Shown piece by piece: positions 56,056 through 64,000 of a stretch of DNA of 64,000 bases (its first letter is position 1; each line of letters opens with the position of its first letter). The DNA is taken from positions 23,585,607 to 23,649,606 of the forward strand of contig CM077832.1 of NCBI GenBank assembly GCA_039720395.1. The letters run 5' to 3'. Origin of the DNA: Liquidambar formosana. Its lineage: Eukaryota > Streptophyta > Magnoliopsida > Saxifragales > Altingiaceae. Both the position numbers and the translations under genes were made by a program. The notes beneath the pieces are model-generated. The model ran no database searches. It had not been told where the DNA came from and worked only from the letters and a program-made list of their open reading frames with translations.

Positions 56056-56371
56056 TCAAAAAAAATAATTATCTGTTTCATAATTTCTTGTCACTAGAAG
56101 TTTGATGTTTTGTTATTGTTGGATTTGAATAATGGGGAGGGATTTGGGAGGAATACAAGGACCTAAGTGCTCAAATTCAATTCTTAACTTGGTAGGAACT
56201 AGAAAATCCTGACTGTTGGCCACTAGGACACTACTGTGACCACTACACTAGCACCATCACTAGCAGAATTGCAGCTGCACCTTTTACTGTGTTACCACTT
56301 TGTTCTTCAACACCACCTTCACTCCACCCACAATACCACTGCCACTGGAGTCTTCACCACAATAACGATCA
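56056..56371. other. Short stretch between G2 and E3
   Basis: No gene seen. CA-rich, with CACCAC and ACCACT runs from about 56215. The last five bases (GATCA) would be the left half of E3's target duplication. Confidence 0.4.
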
Positions 56372-58031
56372 TGTTGGGAATCTAACTAGGGAGGAAAAAC
56401 TACAAAGGCGGAATTAAAATTTTTCCTACGATTCCCAAACCCAAACCCATGAATCTTAATTATGCTTAATACAAAACCAAAAACCTAACTACCAAGAGAG
56501 TTAGGATACTTACAGTTGAATCAAGTCTTCTCCTTTATGCTCCAAGCTTTGTCTTCTGATTGAGTAGTCCAAGTGTGCTGCCTCCAATAGTATCCACACC
56601 TAGTTAGAGCTTGTTGTCCTTTCCTTCTTCTTCCTTATGGTTGCTAGAGGTGGAGAAGAGGGAGAGAGAGAGGGAGAGCTGTAATTTTTCCAGCCAGCCC
56701 TTGGGAGAATGAATTGTCCTCATGTGATCCCCACATAATGGGCATTATATAGCCCATTAATAGGGCCGGCCATAGGGGGATTCCTAACCCTAGTGGAATT
56801 TGTGTAATTACTCTTAATTACACAATTGGCCCACTAGTTTGCATCAAATACAAATTAGCCCCTTAAAAAACTTTTTTTTAATCACTTATACCCTTTCTCT
56901 TATAGACAATCAAGCTCTCTTAGCATGATCAGTGTGTGACCCATTGGGTTCACATCATCAAGTAGTAGGAGCAGCACAAGTTGTGCATAATGGAACACTT
57001 TCCATTAAGGGTCTAATTGAAACTCCTTTCAATTCCCTAATTGATTATAACTCATTTATATCAATTAGGGCTTTTACTAACCATGAGTAACACCTAGCAT
57101 ATGGCTCATGGTGTGGTCCTTAATGAGGTGAATAGTCATTTACAAAGAACCCTTCTGTCATAGTTTATAGGTTACAATTCCATCTTTCCATCAACACAAT
57201 GTCTCCAATTGAACTAATAGGACATGAAAGTCTGTCAAGTCCCTAGTTCAATTACTTTATACTCATTCATTAATATCAACTCAATGATGAGCTTATGGAA
57301 ACTCCTTTCCATATTCATTCTACCATGGGCCCATGGGTTTAATGAGTTATATTCAATGAATGCTATATGAGACATTCATTTCCTTTTTCCTGAGACTGAT
57401 GGATTCCTTGTTGATCACTCACATGCCTTCACACACATAGCAGTAGGCCAATGAACACCCTTACAGACCCTGAATAGGATCTGCACTTAGTGTTATCCAA
57501 CTTCTAAAGCTACATGCATAAGACAACCATGGTGTCTCAGGTCTAAGGATTACTTGTACCACTATAACAATGAGAAACTGATTGACAGGCAGGTTAAAGC
57601 TCCATTCAGTTTATCTCATATCTTTGGTCACATTCAGTGTACCTATTCTTATAATAGGCACCCACTTGTTGGTTGTAGTGTCTCCACATAAATAGCTTGA
57701 GACTAGCTATCCTCCTATAGAGTCAACCTAACAAGTGTTAGTCCTATGGTTCATTACTGTCCATCATAATGAACCTTCAACTAGAAATGATTTAGGAGTT
57801 TAGTACAGAGATATATTTAGAGTCTCAAAATTACAACCCTTTGTAATTTCATATTCTCAACTCTAACTCCATGGACATATTATGTAAATATAAATGATGC
57901 ATATAAACATAATAGAATAAGCCATTTTATTAAATCAATAATAAATGTGACATATATAAATGAAATCAATCGATTGTTCCTAATCCCTAAACAATCATCT
58001 CTATGATTGGCTCTAGGGCATAATCCTAACA
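56372..58031 (-). repeat. E3 3' LTR
   Basis: 1660 bases; on minus TGTTAGGATTATGCCC to TTCCCAACA. The U5 end (56372-56440) differs from E2 in the short segment next to the terminus. Confidence 0.88.
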
Positions 58032-58032
58032 A

Positions 58033-58044
58033 TCTCCCACTTGC
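58033..58044 (-). promoter_or_regulatory. Polypurine tract of E3
   Basis: GCAAGTGGGAGA on the minus strand directly before the 3' LTR. Confidence 0.75.
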
Positions 58045-58199
58045 ACTATAGCCAATCCACCATGTATCTCATACCCATATCCTATCGGTGGTGATCCAAC
58101 ACACTTGGGTCATAGCCTTAGTGAAGGGGTTTTCTTTATTCTCTGTTGTATTAAACTTCTATATGTATATGTCATCTCTTCCAATGATCTCTCTAATCA

Positions 58200-58965
58200 C
58201 TTGGAATCGCCGCTTAAAGTTTGGACTTTTGATGAGACCGTGGATCCTTGTCTTGAGCAATAGCTTTATTGTTGTCACAAAAACTATATTAAAGGCTTCT
58301 CAATGTCAGGAACCACTCCTAGTTCTGCAATGAACTTACTCATCCAAACATGCAGCAATGCGCTCAAATTTACAGCTCCACCATTTAAGGTGAGAACATA
58401 CCTCGATGTTGATCTCCTATCATCATCGTCAGATTGAAAATCTGAATCTGTTATACCAACCATTTCTAAGTTTCTTTCTCCATAGACAAAGCATGGGTCT
58501 TTAGTTCTTCTCAAGTGCTTAAAGATAGCTTTGACTTCTTCCCAGTATATCTTATCTGGGTTTACCCGCTATCTGCTCGTAACATTTACAGCCAAACTGA
58601 TATCTGGTCATGTACTTAGCATAGCATATGCTTTTAGACAACTTGATTTCATGTCTGACAGGAATTAGACTTCTCTTGAAATCATGCATTTTGAACCCAT
58701 TCAAAATCTTGTCTACGTACATCGATTGGGAAACACTTAGCATCCTTTAGATCTATCTCTATAGACCTCTATTCCCAGAATATAGGATGCTTCTTCCAAA
58801 TCTTTTATGGAGAAACTTTGTGAAAAACCAATTTTTCACTTTTGACAACGTCTCTACATTATTCTCTAATAAGTAGAACGTTATTCACTTATAGGACCAT
58901 AAATGTGATCGCACTCCCACTAACCCTTTGTACAATCATGGTACAATGATGGGTTCTGTCTCAAC
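58200..58965 (-). pseudogene. E3 RT C-terminus and RNase H
   Basis: Minus-strand frames 58552-58743 (MYVDKILNGFKMHDFKRSL) and 58284-58514 (RRTKDPCFVYGE, TDSDFQSDDDDRRSTS, LNGGAV) are the copia RT-RNase H connection and RNase H core. Near 58950 the sequence passes straight from the integrase-side linker to the RT tail, as in E2. No YVDD motif remains. Confidence 0.75.
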
Positions 58966-59700
58966 AGGGACAGGGGTTGCATCAATGTCGGTTTGTGTGT
59001 CATTAGACAACTCTTTGAGTTCTATTTTCCTGTTATTGCCTCCTTCTTGAATAAACTCTTTTTTAAAAAAGATTGCAAACTTACTAACAAACACTTTTGT
59101 TCATCAGGATGATAGATATGATATCCTAAACTCCTTTTAGGATAATACACAAACCTACATTTAAGTTATCTTGATTTCCAATTTGGTTGCATTATACGTC
59201 TCTACATATGTAGTGCAACCCCAGACCTTAACATGCTTAAGGTTTGGTGCTTCCCTTTTCATATCTCATATGGGTCTTAAGGGACAGCCTTGGTTTGAAC
59301 TCTGTTTCACAAGTACGTGGCAATTTCTAGGGCATATCCTAACAAGGATAATATTAGGTTATTGTAACTTATCATGGATCGGACCATATCCAATAAGGTC
59401 CTCTTCCTCCTTTCTGACACACCATTTAGTTATAGTGTTCTAAAAAGTGTCCATTGTGATTGAATGCCCGTTTGAACAAGTTGATCTGAAAATTGACCGG
59501 TTAAATATCTGCCGCCTTGATCCAATCGAAGAGCTTTAATACTTTTATCGGTTTGTTTCTCTACTTCATATCTGAATTCTTTGAACCTTTCAAATATTTC
59601 AGACTTGTATTTCATTAAGTATACACACCCAAACCTATAATGAATCATTGGTAAAGGTTGTAAAGTAAGAGAAACTTCTACATACATCACTATGTATATC
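58966..59700 (-). pseudogene. E3 integrase remnant
   Basis: Minus frame 59430-59690 includes SRFGCVYL-like RFGCVYLMKYKS, FKEFRYEVEKQT, then LDQGGRYL (the D-x-G-G-E-Y position, here with R) and GIQSQWT. The C-terminal half (58990-59430) is frameshifted. The plus frame 59171-59443 is a shadow. Confidence 0.7.
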
Positions 59701-60115
59701 TTGTTTTCCTAGGTTTATTAGCATTCAATTTAGAACTATCATGCTCCATTGCAATTCATATTTGCAATAAAGTTTAGAAAATAAAGGCTATCCACATAAA
59801 CTCCAGAAGTAATGAACTCTTTATTTAATAGAAAACATTTATTAAATCAAACTAAAACCTTGTTTAGATAAAACTGAAATAAAATTAATGTTTCTAATAA
59901 CTTCTGGAATGTAAAGATAGCCAACTATTATTTCTAAACTACTCCATTAGGTAGAGTCAAGCAACAAGCCCCACAGCTAATGCAGCAACGTTTGCTCCAT
60001 TCCCCACTTGTAGGGTTGATCCACCTTTACTCTACTTTCTGCTTCCCACTAAATTCTACATGGAATTCAAAATTCACATCAGAATTAAGTACCCAAGTGG
60101 AAGCAAAACTAACAT
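59701..60115 (-). pseudogene. E3 protease region (absent from E2)
   Basis: The minus strand shows VGNGANVAALAVG near 60000, the end of the copia protease domain, then stops. About 360 bases here have no counterpart in E2, where the flanking sequences join directly near 23140. Confidence 0.6.
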
Positions 60116-60663
60116 TTAGTTTAGAGCATGATCCATACCTTCTAAAGGTTGGTTCTTTAGAGTATCCAGATACTCCCAGCAGTTACGTTTCCAGTGCCCA
60201 TCCTTGCCGCAGTGAAAACAGGTTTCTTTGGCTTTGTTGTTACCGTTCTTCTTCCTCCGGGTACTCTTACCCTTGCCTATACCCTTGCCCTTAGGCTTGA
60301 GCTTAGACTTGGAAGTAGCAGCTTCATTAAATTCAAGCAAGAATTCTTTCCCATACAACTCTTGTATGTTGATAAAAATCTCGTAAGCACTTCCCATGGA
60401 CTCGTGTTGCTTCTTAAGCTCGAGACTCATAAATACCATCATATAGCACCTTGCCATAAGATCGTCGTCCATGCACCTCTGGTAAGCGTCTTTTTCTTGC
60501 TGAGTTGTAGCCTAGCAGGAGCAATGGGAAGTGGATTATGAAGTGCATAGGTAAGATTCTTGGAATCCAAAACAATTTTTAGATTCCTAAGCCAATCAAG
60601 ACAATTTGGTCCAGTCAAACGGTTGATGTCCAATATTTTGGATAGTGGGTTGAGGTGAGCCAT
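60116..60663 (-). pseudogene. E3 gag with internal deletion
   Basis: It starts at ATG 60661-60663 (MAHLNPLSKILDINRLTG, then DWLRNLKIVLDSK), shifts frame near 60500, and continues in 60116-60472. About 300 bases of the capsid centre present in E2 are missing after IQELYGK. A basic KPKGKGIGKGKS stretch and an intact zinc knuckle CFHCGKDGHWKRNC follow, then the shared terminus EGMDHALN. Confidence 0.75.
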
Positions 60664-63600
60664 TTCTATGAACTACATATAAAAATAAAGAATTAGATTT
60701 CATTTTTAATCCATAATGATCGGGTCTTTAATCATATGGTACCTCCCACTATTTTATCAAATTCCATACATCCTCTAATGGAATTCAGGAATCTTATTCC
60801 TAATGGGGATTGGGGTCCACTGTGACCTAGAAGCCTCACATTATAGTTTCTTGACTTCTAACCCACAATAAGAAGACAACTCCTTGTCTATTGCTTCATA
60901 AGCAAGTTCCAATCATTTTGCCCCTAGGGTACATACTCTTCACATTATAGTTGTTTGGAATACTTCCCTAGTTAAGTTAAACCCATCATTCACACAGGTA
61001 TGTTTCGCCAAATATATACCTCACATTATAGTTTCTTGGTATATACTAGTTTAGGCACCCCATGATATCTACATATGTGATAGTTTCAAGTAATGTCTTT
61101 AATATGGGTAGCTCCTACATGTCTGCAGCCAGGTACCCACATTAAGGGACGTCAGATGATCCTATAATGATGGAAGGCAATGAAGAATCCATTCCCTAAT
61201 GTGTTCTCCATTTCCAACTTAATATTAAAAGAGAGGGGTTTTAGGGGTCTCATCAAATAAACTAATCTAACGTACATCTCATGCATTTAAATAAGAAATA
61301 TATAACAACATTATATATATGTAATCCACTTATCGATATTAGTTCCTATAAGGTGACATATAACGATCTTTGAATTTGGAGCTATCTCTATTAATCTCAT
61401 TAAAAGCTCCCACTATGATGATTATGGACTTTAAGAAGATTCAATCTAAGCCAATGAATTGAATTCAAGGTCTAAGGTAGGTGTAGGTGATCGTAAAACA
61501 TTCATTCGAAACATAGTATGCTCTCTTGAAAGTCTTCTCCAAGCTTTCAAGTCCTTCAATCTCCTCCATTAGCTTGATGGTCTCCACCATAGGCTTGTTG
61601 GGCTCCACCATGCTCCTTTATGTCCACCATGCTCCTTAGTGCGCTCTCAATTACATAACATTTACATAATTTAAAGAAAGGGATACATAAGGGGAATGTG
61701 GGGTACATAAGAGAATGATAGAGAGAGAGAAGAAGGTGGCATGCAAGCCCCAAATAAATAATACATCACCAAAAATTAACAACTCTTGAAAAATTATACA
61801 ACCCATTCATAAGACGGCCAATCATAATTGGTTTAAGGGGTATAGTCCATACTCATCATCCATCCATAACCTTACAATTATATTGCATAATAAAGGAAAT
61901 AACTGTAAGCAATAAACATATGGGCATTCATGGTAATTCTATTGATTGGTTTTCATTAATCTCATTAATGTGTCCTAATCTTATTAGGAGATGCATAAGT
62001 TCCTGAATTAATTAAGTCTTAACATTTAAGACATTTAATTTCAATTAATCAAATCAATTGAAACATTTAAAGTCCCCTAATTAAACTCTAATATCAAATA
62101 TTAGGATCTTTTTAATTAAACAAAACAATTTTATTTAATTAAAATTTCCAGATTTTTATTTAATCCTAAATTGTGTTTTAAACCATTTAAAACAATATAA
62201 AATTAATCACCATTAATTAAATAATCAATTTTGGAATTAAATAAAATCATTTTATTAATTAATTAGTGCATTAGGGTTTCCTAAAACCCTAAACCCTAAA
62301 TGCATTAACTCTAAACCCTAAGTGTAACCCTAATGCATTAAATGCCTTATGATTGGTCAATTAATGACCAATCATTTAAACCCTAGGTTTATACGGTATT
62401 AATGATTAGGATTAGAGTTTAATTAATGCCACCTAGGATATTAATTACTCCTAATTAATATGCACTAATTAGGGTTTCTAAAACCCTAAACCTTAAACCT
62501 ATTAAATGCCAATGATTAATTACTAAACCATTAATGATCATGATTGGTCATTAATGACCAATCATTTAACCCTAGGTTAGACACATTAATTACTAAGTTT
62601 AGTTATTAATTAATGCATTAATAGAATTAGGGTTTAATTAATATGAATTAGGGTTTCCTAAACCCTAAACCCTAGACATCATAAATGCAATTAATTATAC
62701 CCTAATGATTAATAACCATGATTGGTCAATTAATGACCAATCATTAAACACTTTAATTATGGTAATTAATTGCTCAATTAGGGTTTTAATTAATGCCATT
62801 AATAGATTTAGGGTTTCATCATTAAAGGGAATTAGGGTTTCTTAGGAAACCCTAAGGCTGCCGCCACCTATAGTGGGCTGCCATGGCTTGGCCAGGCCAT
62901 GGGAGGCCATGGCCAGCAAAGGGGGACTCAAGCCAGGGTGTGGGCCAAGCCCATGGACACGTGTGGGGTAGCCAAGAGGGCTGTTTTGTTCAAAGAACAT
63001 TAGGGTTTCAAGAACCCAATGCTGGCACCACCATTGGAGGACCTCCAAGGTCACAAAAGTTTCTAAAACTTAATCAATTCGACTCCACCAACAAAACCAG
63101 CTTTTGTATCATGTCCCTACATGAATTACTAAGCTAATTGAAGTGGTTTGGATGATCAAATCATCCCCAATTGTTCTAAACAATTTAAGAACAGTAGGCT
63201 ATCCAGAATTTGACAGCATACTGTCCCTGATCACAAATTGATTTAAAACCCAGCAAGATGATTAATTCAGGCTACCAAATTATTTTTCCTAACATCCTAC
63301 ATGTCTTAGGAAACTAATAAAATTGGTTTCATGCAATTTGGAGTTTCCTAACTCAAGATATGAACAAAACTCCATTGATGACTTGCTGCAGAAAAACAGC
63401 CTGCTGTGTTCTTCCAAGAAATCAAACTTTTTGATTCTTTATGCATCAAGACTCCTTTGATTATTAAAGAATATGATCTATACATCATATATTATCATCC
63501 TATAATGATTATTCATCAATTTTACAGAAGTATCTGATCATAACAATAGCGAGAACCCTAGGGTTCTAAAACCCAGATTCAAACATGGTGGTCTTCTCCT

Positions 63601-64000
63601 TCTTCCTTCTGTTATAGACTCATAATCTAATTATGATGCATCCGAATGCTTGGGAACCCTTTCCTACCATGTCTAGAACATAACCCAAGTGGTGGCAACC
63701 ATTGCCATACCTTTGATTTCCATCAAAAACTCACAATTGTGGCTGTTGCATTATTCCCGAGCAAAACTGTCTTCCCTGACAGCCTGTAGTAAAAAATTCA
63801 TAACTTTCACTACACAACTCGGATCGACGAACCGTTTGTTGGGTTGTAAAGCTGATTCAAAGAGCTTTCTAACCATATATGGCTCGAAAATTTTGGAGAA
63901 GAACTCTGATTTTGGCATGCAAAACAAGATGACGGTTTTTCATGGCTACCATGAAAATTGTTCTTCTTTTTCTCCAAATTCAATCCCTATTCAACTTTTG
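60664..64000 (-). other. Leader of E3 (incomplete)
   Basis: Collinear with E2's leader, including CCAAT palindromes at 62349-62375, 62540-62565 and 62718-62744, telobox-rich stretches (62270-62840) and the CTCACATTATAG repeats near 60836-61030. The GC-rich patch near 62870-62930 differs in detail from E2. No gene seen; short frames (61556-61753, 62883-63137) are not supported. Confidence 0.65.

Larger units (their letters stand above)
56372..64000 (-). mobile_element. Ty1/copia element E3, reverse, 5' LTR beyond the window
   Basis: Same family and orientation as E2: 3' LTR 56372-58031, polypurine tract, reduced RT-RNase H, integrase, protease remnant, gag, long leader. By alignment with E2 the primer site would begin about 200 bases past 64000. 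It shares with E2 the exact RT deletion but retains a protease segment E2 lacks, and a canonical gag start and zinc knuckle. The gag centre is deleted. Confidence 0.85.

Noticed and set aside
1..64000. tRNA, rRNA, CRISPR or riboswitch features
   Set aside because: Read for cloverleaf boxes, rRNA-like blocks and regular spaced repeats; only tRNA primer sites of retroelements were found.

Overview
This window is nuclear DNA of a flowering plant, probably a woody dicot. That is inferred from one long intron-free pentatricopeptide (PPR) gene, plant-type LTR retrotransposons primed by initiator tRNA-Met, CACTA and Mutator-type DNA transposons, and captured plant gene exons. It is AT-rich and almost entirely repetitive. 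The only gene I judge intact is the PPR gene at 46329-49448. I see no rRNA, tRNA, CRISPR or bacterial-type features.

Left part (1-31670). A long LTR-like repeat (copy A, 1-2952) abuts the 3' end of a Ty1/copia element (E0). The LTR of E0 is split at 4087 by a younger copia element of the same family (E1, 4088-19034), flanked by the 5-bp duplication AGGAC. E1 is unusual in having three LTRs (4088-5736, 12083-13733, 17415-19034) and two internal regions, the second lacking its leader. E0's LTR resumes at 19040-19768. Nine bases later a third family member (E2, 19778-29247) lies in reverse orientation, with target duplication CTAGC/TTAGC. E0 and E2 both sit in the gag region of an inverted Ty3/gypsy element (G1), whose LTR is at 30310-31670.

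Middle part (31671-42042). Two diverged tandem copies (B and C) of the same LTR-like repeat as copy A. Copy B carries a 6505-bp CACTA transposon (32082-38586, TSD TTT). Copy C preserves the matching empty site. The CACTA element contains a plastid ClpP5 exon, the 5' end of a phospholipase D alpha gene with its 5'UTR intron, and a LINE 3' end. I found no transposase, so it looks like a non-autonomous gene-capturing (Pack-CACTA) element.

Right part (42043-64000). A poly(A)-tailed LINE remnant with an RNase H-like end is split by a 1.5-kb Mutator-like element with a perfect 9-bp duplication. A second Mutator-like element with long arms ends about 110 bp upstream of the probable 5'UTR splice donor of the PPR gene. 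Downstream of the PPR gene lies a nearly complete chromodomain-bearing Ty3/gypsy element (G2, 49936-56050, TSD CCTTA), inactivated by five stops and two frameshifts. Its pol frame runs into the 3' LTR. The window ends inside a fourth copia copy (E3, 56372 to beyond 64000, reverse). E2 and E3 share the same deletion of most of the reverse transcriptase, which suggests the subfamily spread in trans.

The genes do not form a pathway. The window is mainly a record of layered insertions around one organelle-targeted RNA-binding protein gene.
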